Positions 1-10,615 of a DNA stretch of 64,000 nucleotides are shown here, piece after piece (position 1 is the first letter of the stretch; every line of letters begins with the position of its first letter). The position numbers were made by a program, and so were the translations under genes. The DNA lies in the NCBI GenBank assembly GCA_022432975.1, contig CM039514.1, positions 11,222,668 to 11,286,667 of the forward strand, written 5' to 3'. Origin of the DNA: Begonia masoniana (taxonomy: Eukaryota > Streptophyta > Magnoliopsida > Cucurbitales > Begoniaceae). The notes beneath the pieces were generated by a model, which ran no database searches, was not told the DNA's origin, and saw only the letters and a list, made by a program, of their open reading frames with translations.

Positions 1-740
1 CAATCTTAAAACTACAGTTTAGTAAAAACATATTATTTTCCATATTTAAACAAAATGTGGCTCAGCCTATCCTGGAAGATATGAGTAAAAAAGGAAAAAA
101 AAAAAAAACAGACAGCACAACTGAGAAATCAGAACCAAATTAAGATTATTTTTTGGAGGAGTAATGTGGGCCATGATTAAATTATAAAAATTGATGTGAA
201 CATCATTTATTATTATAATTTTTAGTATTGTGTGGTTTTCTGTTATGTGTTTAATAGTTCATTAGTGTCTTTGTCTTTCAAACTTCTAGTGTTGAATTTT
301 TCTATTTAAACTGTTGCATTGTAACTTTGTGAGATAGTTGATAATTATGAATTGAATTGCAATGTGTTGTTATTTTCTAATCCCCTTTTCTTTCTAGCTT
401 CCTCTCCTCTTTCTTCTTGGTTATACTCTTTTCTTCCATTTCTTCCCTTCTTCCTCTTCTTCGGCTATATTTTTTATTCTAATTTCGCTGTCTGCATAAA
501 AAACCCATCAATCACACAATCAAACACATTTCTTTCCAAGTTTTGGTTCCATAGCTGCTGTTTATGGTCATGTCTTTTTTCAAAACAGCAGCAAAAATTA
601 CTTCATTTGTCTAATGTTATAAACAAGGGATCAAAGGCTTGATGAATTTTTACTTTGACAGCCCTTTTTTGTCTTCATCGTTGGACACCAGAGTTTCTTA
701 CCATAACTGATAACCATGGAGCTTTATTTTATTGCATATG
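1..740. other. 3' flank of SIRB, no gene seen
   Basis: AT-rich sequence downstream of the minus-strand SIRB gene. It contains a purine run near 90-110 and pyrimidine-rich stretches near 390-470. A 96-codon open frame at 352-642 gives a low-complexity Phe/Ser/Leu peptide with no recognisable domain and is most likely chance. The SIRB 3' UTR and polyadenylation site should lie in the right-hand part. Confidence 0.5.
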
Positions 741-2117
741 CTAATAGAGTTGGCATTTGCTAGTTCCCACACAGGCTGCACATTCAACTGCCTCCCCAGC
801 AACATGGTTCAAGCAGTAATTTATCCGATCATTTACGACATTCTGCAACAAAATTTTGTGCAAGTTTAATGAAAACTGAAGTATAATATACACAACTCCA
901 TTTCCATATCTTGTATGTTTTTTCATCAGTAACTCAAATCAAGGAAACGAAAACGAGTGCATTTCAAACCACAAGTAAATGGTGTAGGCCAAGGGGTGCA
1001 GTTATGATATATGACACTCCATCGTGCTCCTTTGCTGCTTCAGCCGTTAAGGAAGGTATGTCCTGAAATTTTAACAAAAAATGTTTGAAGTTATGCAGCT
1101 AAATCAGTTGTCTCCAATGATATGAGGCGGGCAATGGTAATGAGGCGGGGTCCAAATCAACTCCATTTATCGTCAATGAAGACGACGGCTTCTATAAATA
1201 CATAATTCATGCAATCAATGCATAACAATTGAAAGCTGAATAATTATGTTGAGTTACCTGATGCCAGTGTCTTCCAGGGAACAGGAAAAACGGGCTTACA
1301 ATAATACGTTTTGCCCCTTGTTGAACGCACAGAGAAAATGCATCTCTTATTGATGGTTTTGCTAGCTCCTGAGATTTGTTTCATGTTACACAAATAAAGA
1401 GAAATGTTTTAATTCAAGACATTCATTGGTAATTTCTCAATAAGAGGTGCTGAAAAACTAGTCGGAATTAGAGCCACAATGATTAATAAACTTTCTGGGA
1501 AGTCTTTAATTAGTAATGGAGTTAGAGCCACAATGATTGTATCTTTAATTGTGTTTCTTCAAACAAAATTATGCATCATCAGTCAATTTTGTGGTTCTTC
1601 TTCTGGTCATTTAACACAAAGAAAATGTTTAACCACAATCAAAGACCGAGTCAAATGAACTTTTCTATATTCAATCTCTTACATGTCAATGAACGTAAAT
1701 CAATTGATAAAACCATATATTAAACGTGGTAGAAGATGAGATCTGTCGAAGTTGCTTTTATTAATTTTCAATACATGTTCTTTCAATGTCACGAATAAAT
1801 TATCTCTAAATAATGAATCCAAACATACCATATGAGCAGGCTCTACAATTTGGTAACCAGTTTTATCTCTAAACATGGCTACGAACTCATCTGAAATAAT
1901 ATCCCAAAAAAGATATGAGCAAAATTATCAGCAAAAAGGAAACGTTTTCACAGAAATTTCTGAAAGCCCATGGCTTACTTAGCATGAGATTTGATTCCTT
2001 GCGACGTGAACCATGATCGACGATGATGATGCCGTCTTCTCCACCGACTGTACTTTGGATTGGTTTCAAACCCCCATTTTCAGAGTTCAAACTGAACCGT
2101 GTAGAAAAATTCTTCAT
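741..2117 (-). CDS. SIRB: Sirohydrochlorin ferrochelatase (SirB), 5 exons
   Basis: Inserts Fe2+ into sirohydrochlorin, the last step of siroheme synthesis, in plastids; siroheme is the cofactor of nitrite and sulfite reductases. Exons inferred on the minus strand: 2117-1979, 1890-1829, 1368-1258, 1062-970 and 842-741. All introns are GT-AG and the phases join to 168 codons plus stop. Exon 1 carries the family signature IIIVDHGSRRKESN, whose His is the expected metal-chelating residue. Exon 2 reads EFVAMFRDKTGY, exon 3 reads SPFFLFPGRHWHQ. The last exon ends with a cysteine cluster (C-x2-C-x5-C), where plant SirB is known to carry a 2Fe-2S cluster. The first ~29 residues, before the conserved core, are basic and Ser-rich and could be a short transit peptide. 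An in-frame TGA lies upstream of the start, and 2117 is the first ATG after it. No lesion is seen. The product is strongly supported; exact exon edges are from reading alone. Confidence 0.93.
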
Positions 2118-2907
2118 TTTAGAGGATCCCCTTAGAGATTTAGGAAATCTGGGTAGTACCCATGTTGAGTTTGTAAATGTTCACCAATCATTTGGACAAA
2201 AAAATCATAAAAATACGCAAACAAAGAAAGAATCTTCGAAACTATCTTCAATGAAAACAACTACCTCGAGCATCTTTTAAGAGGAATTTGAGTAGGGATT
2301 GACAAAGACCCTGATCTTATGCTCGTGGACATGCTCGAGATTGGATTGTTCTGCTACGCCAATTCAGCATATGGGATTTCTGCAAATATATCCCTTCCGG
2401 ATTGAATCACTAATCCAGAATTTCATGACCAGCGATTCGACTAGGTGTGAGGCGGGTCCGTTGGAATAGGCCGAACCTGACAGAACTCAACTTTTCGGTT
2501 CGGTTCCCACAATAAAAAATTCAAACTTAATTACAACCCAAAAAATTTATTAAAATCCGACCAAAACCAACCATTACCGAGAAAAAAACTGAAACTCAAT
2601 CGAACTAAAAACCAAACTTGGTTTCAGTTCCTAAAATTAGAAAATGAACCTCTCGAGTTCCTTTCTAATATGGGTGGATTTCATGACCTGCTCCACATCA
2701 ACTGTGATTAATAGATTTCTGAAATGGAAAAAAGAGTAATTATATGCTTAGTCAAAAAACTTAAAACTAGCATCCAAATATTATACATGGCCACAAATTA
2801 AAACACATCCACATATTTAAATCATGTGTCTTATTACACATGATTTGATCTCAAAATAAATTCTCTATGGACCATGCTACAAACATAAACTATACAAAAG
2901 TGCAAAA
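2118..2907. other. SIRB 5' flank / intergenic
   Basis: Contains the SIRB promoter region on the minus strand. The part near 2490-2650 (repeated CGGTT/AACCG-rich words) looks like a degenerate transposon end but cannot be assigned. No gene is supported. Confidence 0.4.
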
Positions 2908-2916
2908 TAAAATAAA
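2908..2916. repeat. 9-bp target-site duplication, left
   Basis: TAAAATAAA, identical to 32431-32439 on the other side of the MITE. It fixes the element boundary. Confidence 0.85.
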
Positions 2917-3091
2917 GGAAAAAGTTCATTTTAGCTCCCAACGTATGAGGTCAGTGGTCATTTAGTTCCTAACGTTTATTTTTGACCCAATCAGACCCTA
3001 TCGTATACACTGTTTGCAATTCAAACCATTTTGTTAAATTTTTCGTTAAATTTGACATGTGCGCTGCTAAAACTCCAAAATACCCTCATTT

Positions 3092-3773
3092 TGTAACAAC
3101 CGGCATTTTTGCCTGTGTGATTTTTCCCTAATATGCAAGCGGAATTACTCCGATATTAATGCAATGACTAGTTTTAATGAAATGGTCGACGTGTTCAATT
3201 GAATGAGAGTGATTTTAAAACCGATTCGACTAACTAAATAATGTTTTAGTTAAAAACCAATGGAAGGGCAAATTAGGAAGGAATTAAGGTTGGTGGAAGG
3301 GAACCAGTAGATGACTGACACTTGGAAACTTGTTGAAGAAGCCATGTTCTTTTCTCTTCCCTCCTACATGAAACTCTCATTTCTCATCTATTTCTTTCCA
3401 CTGCTCTTTGTTTTCTCTCTTCCAGGCGACTGCAACCTTTCCAAGAACTTCCATTCTCCTGTTTTCTCTAGTTAAGGTAAACATCTGCTAAAACTAACGA
3501 ATTTGGATAAGTTAAAATGTGAGTTTTATAGAAATTTAAGGTTATGATATTTTGAGAAAACTCACTGTTTTTGGATAGAAAACACGTTAGTTTGTTTTCT
3601 AAAGGTTTGAATGGAGTTTGCTGCATATTCTACTAAGTTATTAGTTAGCATTTGCAGCTTGTTGATTTCTCTTTTCATGCACGTCATAGGTTCGTGCATC
3701 ACCGAGGCAACGCGTTCAAGACTCTCAACTCTACAGCAAACAGGTAAATTCATATCCGTAGGTTGGCCCTTAA
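3092..3773 (+). repeat. Element A 5' LTR, part 1
   Basis: Starts TGTAACAACC and matches the start of the intact 3' LTR at 29257. It is interrupted after CTTAA (3769-3773) by element B and resumes at 12791. Confidence 0.9.
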
Positions 3774-5941
3774 TGTAACGCCCCGAGTTATCTGAACCGG
3801 GTTTGTCACACAAACTCCGTACATGACTAAAATTTCTACCATATATATTTTTTTTTTTTTAAAACTTGCAGCGGAAATCATTTGAACAAACTGAAAGCTA
3901 AACAAAATCATAAAAAGTGTTTGGATGATCGGGCGAAATGTTAGAAATATTCGTCCAAGAGAAAATAAGAGTTAAATCACGAATTTCTTTAAAAGTGGCG
4001 AAGGTCAAACGCATCTGCCGCTGAACCGAGTCAACGGAAGAGGCTGAAAACAGAAAACAGAAGACATCATCCGGTCACAAAGCGACAAAATATTCTCTAC
4101 ACCTTCCGATGGTTTTACTCACGACATCCACCGGTCGCTAAACGACAAAAGACTCCCTACATCATCCGGTGAATTTACACACGACATCCACCGGTGACTA
4201 ACGACAAAAACCCTCCTACATCCACCGATGACTAAACGACAATAATTCTCCTACATCTGCCGATGAGTTTACTGAGACAACATTCGATAGACTTAAACCT
4301 ACACCTTACTATGACGTCAGCACACATCTGCCGATGAGTTTACTGAGACAACATCCGATAGACTTAAACCTACACCTTCCGATAACGTCAGCACGCATCT
4401 GCCGATGAGTTTACTGAGACATCATCCGATGGCTTTTCTGAAGACATCTTCTGATGGACAACATAACTCAACATTTACCGATAGACATCATCTACCGGTA
4501 GAAAACAGAGTACATTTCAACTACTCCTCACTATACATACACAACACCAATTACAGAAAGGAATTTGCTTACTTTTCCAAGACCATTCAGAAACAACTCA
4601 AACCATCACATTAATCAAATCCAGTAAAAATAACATTTAAAACTCGACATATCACCGTTATCAGAAAAATCTCAAAACGTGTTCAAAGTACTGAAACCAC
4701 TACTGTTATGGAAACTTAACATTTCTAAATTTCAAACACTGTCAACTAAACCTTCTCACCAACAAACATCAGTTAAATCGCCTCATCAGTTCACCAGATC
4801 CGTAGCATGAGTGTGCTCCCCCAACCAGTCTATCCCTCAATAAACTCAGAGGATTCACCTGCTGTCACTTTTTCACCTACATCACAAAACTCATCTATTA
4901 GCCTAATGCTAAGTAAGCAAAGCAATGATAGAAAGAAAAGAATGAAATGTCGAAACATGAATTCCTAAACATGCAATTTCTACTTTCTCATCTCAGTTGT
5001 TCATGCGTTGTTTCTGTTCAGATCCCCCTGTGAAATTGGGAGTTGGATCAACTCTCCCAAAGTATAAATATCCACTGTCTCATTAAGGGTTGGATTAGCT
5101 CCCTTAACAGTAAGGCTGATTCACTGTTCAGATCCCCCTGTGAAATTGGGAGTTGGACCAACTCTCCCAAAGTATAAATATCCACTGTCTCATTAAGGGG
5201 CAGATTATTTTCCTTAACAGTAAAACTGATTCACATAACTGTTTCAATATGTTCAATCCTTACCATGCCAACATGCATTCAAATTCATTTTCATATACTT
5301 TTAAAACATGATGCATAACACACAGACACATCCCAGTAAACACAATCCTAACGTTTTGTGATGTAAGCCCGAAGGCACAAGCAAACTTTACTTACCTGGC
5401 TCTCCTGGAAATGCTCGGTTTCAAACTACTTCAGAAGTCTGCTCACCTAGGTTATAGAAAGGATATCAATTAGATTTCTTCTAAGCCTCATTCTAATCTA
5501 TTCAGGAAATCATGGGAAACTAGCTTGGAAGCTTAGTTCATGGTGCATTTCCGATTCAACACTACACCCGAGCTCAACTCTCTCACAGTATTCCTCGAAA
5601 CTTCACACATTGTACTCCCTCAGCTATCTAATTGTTAAAATCACAGACAGACTAAGAGAGCTTACCTAGGTTGAAAGAGAATCGAGTGAGGAAGAAATCG
5701 CTCGAAGGTTTTCTGTTGAAGAGCTGAAGGCCGGGAGAGAAATAAGGGAATTAGTGGCGGCTACCAAGCACTAAACCCCAAATCACTAACCTTAAATACA
5801 TTATCCATTTTTAAATCTCTAATTACCTTTCTGCCATTGCCTAGTCATTTATTAACCTAATCAATAACTCCCCCAACCCTTCTATAAAAGTACATCATTA
5901 ATAATAATTTAAATTTTGACTCAATGGAACTGGGTGCTACA
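3774..5941 (-). repeat. Element B LTR (left; 3' LTR in element orientation)
   Basis: TGTAACGCCC ... GTGCTACA. It contains a ~71-bp tandem unit (CATCTGCCGATGAG...) three times at about 4255-4440, and a ~125-bp unit twice at about 5018-5230 (GATCCCCCTGTGAAATTGG). Many CATCCACCGGTG/CCGATG words. The short frame 4405-4614 lies inside the LTR and recurs in the other LTR; it is not a gene. Confidence 0.92.
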
Positions 5942-5960
5942 ATCTACCCTCCTTAAAAGA
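5942..5960 (-). other. Polypurine tract of element B
   Basis: Minus strand reads CTTTTAAGGAGGGTAGAT directly before the TGTAGCACCC start of the 3' LTR. Confidence 0.75.
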
Positions 5961-5976
5961 ATTTTGCCCTCAAAAT

Positions 5977-7284
5977 TCAGTACCTGAATAGTTCCAGATA
6001 TTGGTCCATCATGTCCTGCTGGCGCTCCCAAGTTGTCTCCTCAACATTCTGGTTGTGCCATAAGACCTTGACCAGTGGAACCTCCTTGTTGCGTAATACC
6101 TTTACTGCATAATCTAAGATCCTTACTGGTTTCTCCTCATAAGTAAGAGTAGGAAGGACTTCAATGTTCTGCTGTTCTATAATCTGTGAAGGATCTCTAA
6201 CACATTTCTTTAGCATGGAAACGTGAAACACATTATGAATTCCCTCTAGAGAGGCTGGTAACTGAAGTTGATATGCTGACTTCCCAATTCTCTTCACGAT
6301 TTGGAAAGGCCCAATATATCTGGGGTTTAACTTGCCTCTTTTCCCAAATCTCACAACTCCTTTGAAAGGTGACACCTTAAGGAAAACTTCATTACCAACA
6401 TCAAATTCTAATTCTCTTCGTCTTTTGTCTGCATAGCTTTTCTGCCGGCTTTGAGCTGTTAAGATCCTTTGTCGGATAAGAGCAATCTTCTCCACTGTCT
6501 GCTGCACAATGTCAGGACCAATCAACTGTGCCTCTCTAACATCATCCCAATACAATGGAGATCTGCACTTCCGTCCATACAATGCCTCGTATGGTGCCAT
6601 GCCTATTGTTGCCTGAAAACTGTTATTATAAGAGAACTCAACCAATGGTAAATACTTACTCCAAGAACCTTGAAATTCCAGCACACAAGCCCGAAGCATA
6701 TCCTCCAACGTTTGAATAGTTCTCTCGGATTGTCCATCGGCTTGAGGATGAAAGGCTGTGCTAAAACTAAGCTGTGTCCCCATAGCCTTGTGCAAACTTT
6801 TCCAAAACTTAGATGTAAATCTGGAGTCTTGGTCTGAAACTATGGTGTTTGGAACACCATGCAGTCTAACAACTTCGTGCACATACAACTCAGCCAATTG
6901 ATCCATCGAGTATGTTATCTTCATTGGCAGAAAGTGAGCTGATTTGGTTAAACGATCAACTACTACCCAGATTGCATCGTGACCTTTAACTGTTTTAGGT
7001 AATCCTATAACAAAATCCATAGTTATTTGTTCCCATTTCCATTCGGAAACTGGTAAGGGTTGTAATGTTCTTGAGGGTCTCTGATGTTCAGCTTTGACTT
7101 GCTGGCAGACCAGACATGACTCCACATACTCCGCCACACTTCTCTTCATACCTGGCCACCAATAATGCTGCTTGAGATCCCTGTACAATTTCGTACTTCC
7201 AGGATGAACAGAAAGTCTGGAGGAATGAGCCTCAGATAGGATCTCCTTCCTAAGCTCAGTATCAGCCGGAACAAACCATCTATT
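5977..7284 (-). pseudogene. pol: Element B integrase with chromo-like tail
   Basis: Reads on from the preceding stop: [19 protein letters not shown] and CLVCQ (HHCC zinc region), core with D (TMDFVIG), D (VSDQDSRF) and E (SERTIQ), then the GPFQIVKRIG block and a C terminus PVRILDYAVKVLRNKEVP...TWERQQDM typical of chromovirus integrases that target heterochromatin. The 403-codon frame from 7188 to the normal stop is undamaged. Confidence 0.9.
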
Positions 7285-7730
7285 TCAAAACTTGAGAATT
7301 CCATCAGCTGAGCAGTTGAAATCCGACTTGTCAGTAGAATCTATGCACAACTTATACTTATTACACTCAGTGTCATGCACTTGAACTTCCTTTATTTTCT
7401 CCAAAATAGTTGGCCTCAAAGATATGGCTGAAAGTATGGCTGACACACTAGACACAGCTTCCAGGTTAAATCTTTGGAATTCTGTCTCTAAAGCTATCGG
7501 TATGTCTAGAGTCAAAGCAGAAACTAAAGGGGTCACTCTACTCAAAGCATCAGCTACTACATTCGCCTTGCCAGGGTGGTACTTAATCTCAAAATCATAG
7601 TCTTTGACAAACTCTAACCACCTACGTTGCCTCATATTCAGTTCCTTTTGCGTGAAAATATTTCTTTCAGACTTTTATGATCCGAAAATATCTCACAGGT
7701 TTGTCCATACAGGTAGTGCCTCCAAATCTT
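7285..7730 (-). pseudogene. pol: Element B RNase H end and spacer, frameshifted
   Basis: After the TAA at 7731 the frame reads [20 protein letters not shown]. It shifts near 7660 and resumes as [35 protein letters not shown] to TGA at about 7285-7287, where CGA (Arg) is usual. This is the connection between RNase H and the integrase zinc region. Confidence 0.82.
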
Positions 7731-8660
7731 TTATGCAAAGACCACGGCAGCTAGTTCTAAGTCATGTGTAAGATAGTTCTTCTCATGTGTCTTTAACTGT
7801 CTCGAGGCATAAGCTATTGCTCTTCCCTCTTGCATCAAGACACAGCCAAGTCCAACCTTGGCTGCGTTACAGTAAATGCTAAACTTACCATTTTCTACAG
7901 GAAGTGTCAAAATTGGAGCATTGGTCAGTTTATGTTTCAAGGTCTGGAAACTGGATTCACATTTATCAGTCCAATTATACTTCACATTATTCCTTGTTAA
8001 CATAGTAAGGGGTGTGGCAATCTTTGAAAATCCCTCGATGAATTTTCTATAATATCCTGCTAATCCAAGGAAACTTCGGATATCAGTGGCATTCTTCGGT
8101 TGAGGCCATTCCTTAACTGCTTGAACCTTGGCTGGGTCAACAGATATCCCATCTCCAGAGATCACATGACCAAGAAAATAAACTTTGTCCAACCAAAACT
8201 CACACTTAGAAAATTTGGCATAAAGTTGGTGCTGCCTCAGTAATCCTAACACCAAGCTTAAGTGTCTTGCATGCTCTTCCTTAGTTCTATAATAGATTAG
8301 AATGTCATCTATGAATACTATGACAAATTTGTCCAAAAACTCGTGAAACACCCTATTCATGAGATCTATGAAGGCTGCTGGAGCATTTGTCAAACCAAAA
8401 GACATAACCAAAAACTCATAATGTCCATACCTTGTGCGAAAGGCAGTCTTTGGGATATCTTCGGATTTTACCTTCAGCTGGTAGTAACCGGACCTAAGGT
8501 CAATCTTAGAGAAAACTCTTGCACCCCTAAGTTGGTCAAATAAGTCATCAATTCTCGGCAAAGGGTATTTGTTCTTGACAGTTAGCTTATTCAATTCTCT
8601 ATAGTCTATGCACATACGTATTGATCCATCCTTCTTTTTGACAAAAAAGACAAGTGCGCC
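7731..8660 (-). pseudogene. pol: Element B reverse transcriptase and RNase H start
   Basis: Continues the frame after the TGA at 8661-8663. RT motifs [33 protein letters not shown], and the catalytic [17 protein letters not shown]; then RNase H start ([19 protein letters not shown], where the first catalytic Asp of CDAS is replaced by Asn in CNAA). It ends in a TAA where FALK is expected. The Asn change would be predicted to impair RNase H. Confidence 0.88.
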
Positions 8661-10460
8661 TCATGGTGAAAAGCTAGGGCGTATGAACCCCTTTTCCAAC
8701 AAGTCCTCTAACTGTTTCTTCAACTCTTTAAGTTCTGTTGGTGCTAGTCTATATGGATTCTTACATACTGGCTCAGCGTCAGGGTAAACATCTACCACGA
8801 ATTCAATTTCTCTATCCGGTGGCAAACCAGAAAGATCATCTAGAAATACTTCTGGAAAATTTTGGACAACTAAAACATCCTTGGGGTTCGATTTTTCTAC
8901 AGTTTGTGTGTCTAAAACACTGGCCAAAAAGCACAAATATTCTCTGCAAGGGGAGGGTCTTGTGTTAATAGAAGTCATTACAGACATTTCCTTACTTTTC
9001 CTTGAGGCTTGAAAGGTGTGTTTCAAACTACCAGGGGGTTGGAAGCTAACTATTCCAGTCCTACAATCTATTGTGGCATGATGCTTAAACAACCAGTCCA
9101 TTCCTAGGATTACATCAAATCCTAATATATCTATAATTATAAGATCAGCAGGTAGGCTTACACTCCCTACTAACACTTCACTGCCAAGCATCACTTGGTT
9201 GGAGTGCATGCGTTCACCAGAAGGCAATGCAACATTATACACATGCATGGAAGGGGTGAACTGTACGTCTAACTTATCAGCAAAAACAGATGCTATAAAT
9301 GAATGTGTGGCACCAGAATCTATTAAAGTAAAAGCAGACACAGCGTTGATCAATATAGTACCTGACACCACAGCAGGCTGTTCCTCACCCGACTCCGTCA
9401 TGGAGAATATTCTTGGTTTGATCATAGTAGGGCCACTCTTAGGAACCAGACAATCTCTGCTAATGTGGCCGACCTTGTTACAATTGTAGCATCTGGTGAT
9501 TCTAGGCTTCGAGCACTCCTTGAACGTGTGTCCAACCTCCTCACAGTTGAAACACTTTCCAAGGCCCAGTCTGCATTCCCCCGGATGGTTCTTCAAACAC
9601 TTAGGACACTGGGGAAATTTCCTGACATTCTGTACCTTCCCCCCTACTCCTTGGCTATTTTGGCCTTCACTTGGCCTCTTCGTTCCTCTTTGTTGGTGTG
9701 GCTGGTTAAACCTTTGTGGGACCTCCTTTGGTCTTGCACACTTTCCTTCAGCTTCTTCCACTTCCAAGGCAGTGGACACAACCTCACTGAAGGTCAAGCC
9801 CTTGATTCCACAGAATTTAACCCCACGGTAAATTTCTGGCTTCAGTCCATGCATAAACTTGAACACCTTATCCTCATCCTTGTGAGCAAAATGCCCAGCA
9901 AACCTAGACAGGGACTCAAACTGCCTACTATACTCGGCCACAGACCCGGTCTGCTTCAGGTTCAGAAATTCTAACTTCTTCGCGGTCTGGACTGTGCTGT
10001 TGAAATACTTCTCATAGAAAATGTCTTTGAATCGGGACCAGGGCATTGCTAAAACGTCGATGGTGGTCTCCATTGTCTCCCACCAGAGTTGTGCTTCGCC
10101 AGCCAAGTGAAATGTTGCTAACGTGACCTTATCTCCTTCTCCTATGTTGGTGCACATAAACATGCTCTCTATCTTCCTAAGCCACCCTTCAGCCACAACA
10201 GGATCAGATGACTGACCATCAAACGTGGGTGGTCTTAGTCTCCGGAATCTATCCCCGGAATGCTCATTGCTAGAACCCGAGTTGGCACTTCCTTGTACCT
10301 CTCGGTTCAGCAGTACTCCTAGTTGATCGGATTGCTGGCCCATTAGTTCTGCCTGCTGTCGCACTAGATCTGTCAACTGTTCGATTACACTAGAATCTTC
10401 TGCGCTTCCCGGAGTTGGTCTTTCTCTCTGCACTCTTGGCCTTCCCGGTCGTCTAGACAT
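8661..10460 (-). CDS. gag-pro: Element B Gag-protease
   Basis: Start chosen at 10460 (MSRRPGRPRV); the frame is open 14 codons further up but that part overlaps the leader. Domains in order: basic, Gln-rich N terminus; Ty3 Gag capsid (LAGEAQLWWETMET, FYEKYFNSTVQ, GSVAEYSRQFESLSRF); two CCHC-type knuckles (CFNCEEVGHTFKEC and CYNCNKVGHISRDC) after a C-x2-C...H spacer motif; retroviral-type aspartic protease (LIDSGATHSFIA, VILGMDWLF); then the linker GLPPDREIEFVVDVYPDAE into RT. The frame ends at TGA where the S-P-W-G-A-P Trp is expected, so this is a premature stop of a longer Gag-Pol polyprotein. Confidence 0.9.
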   Translation of the reverse strand: MSRRPGRPRVQRERPTPGSAEDSSVIEQLTDLVRQQAELMGQQSDQLGVLLNREVQGSANSGSSNEHSGDRFRRLRPPTFDGQSSDPVVAEGWLRKIESMFMCTNIGEGDKVTLATFHLAGEAQLWWETMETTIDVLAMPWSRFKDIFYEKYFNSTVQTAKKLEFLNLKQTGSVAEYSRQFESLSRFAGHFAHKDEDKVFKFMHGLKPEIYRGVKFCGIKGLTFSEVVSTALEVEEAEGKCARPKEVPQRFNQPHQQRGTKRPSEGQNSQGVGGKVQNVRKFPQCPKCLKNHPGECRLGLGKCFNCEEVGHTFKECSKPRITRCYNCNKVGHISRDCLVPKSGPTMIKPRIFSMTESGEEQPAVVSGTILINAVSAFTLIDSGATHSFIASVFADKLDVQFTPSMHVYNVALPSGERMHSNQVMLGSEVLVGSVSLPADLIIIDILGFDVILGMDWLFKHHATIDCRTGIVSFQPPGSLKHTFQASRKSKEMSVMTSINTRPSPCREYLCFLASVLDTQTVEKSNPKDVLVVQNFPEVFLDDLSGLPPDREIEFVVDVYPDAEPVCKNPYRLAPTELKELKKQLEDLLEKGFIRPSFSP

Positions 10461-10598
10461 TTTGCTATATTCCTGCGTAGGGTTAATTATTTTTATAAAC
10501 ATCTAATTACTAAAGCTAACGTAAACACTTACAGTTGTTGGAGTACTCCCATGCAACGACTGACACTGATGAGTAATCTTTTGAACGGTTTAATTGAA

Positions 10599-10613
10599 TG
10601 TCTCTGATACCAC
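10599..10613 (-). other. Primer-binding site of element B (tRNA-iMet)
   Basis: On the minus strand TGGTATCAGAGAC follows the 5' LTR after a 2-3 bp spacer. It matches the 3' end of initiator tRNA-Met, with a change at the last bases. Confidence 0.85.
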
Positions 10614-10615
10614 AC

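Noticed and set aside
352..642. 96-codon open frame downstream of SIRB
   Set aside because: Low-complexity Phe/Leu/Ser peptide from a pyrimidine-rich stretch, no domain, likely chance.
2023..2280. 85-codon plus-strand frame over SIRB exon 1
   Set aside because: Antisense shadow of the SIRB exon and its upstream region.
4405..4614. 69-codon frame repeated at 11249-11458
   Set aside because: Identical because it lies in the two LTRs of element B; no gene.
9199..9974. Plus-strand frames of 96-169 codons
   Set aside because: Antisense of the element B Gag-protease.
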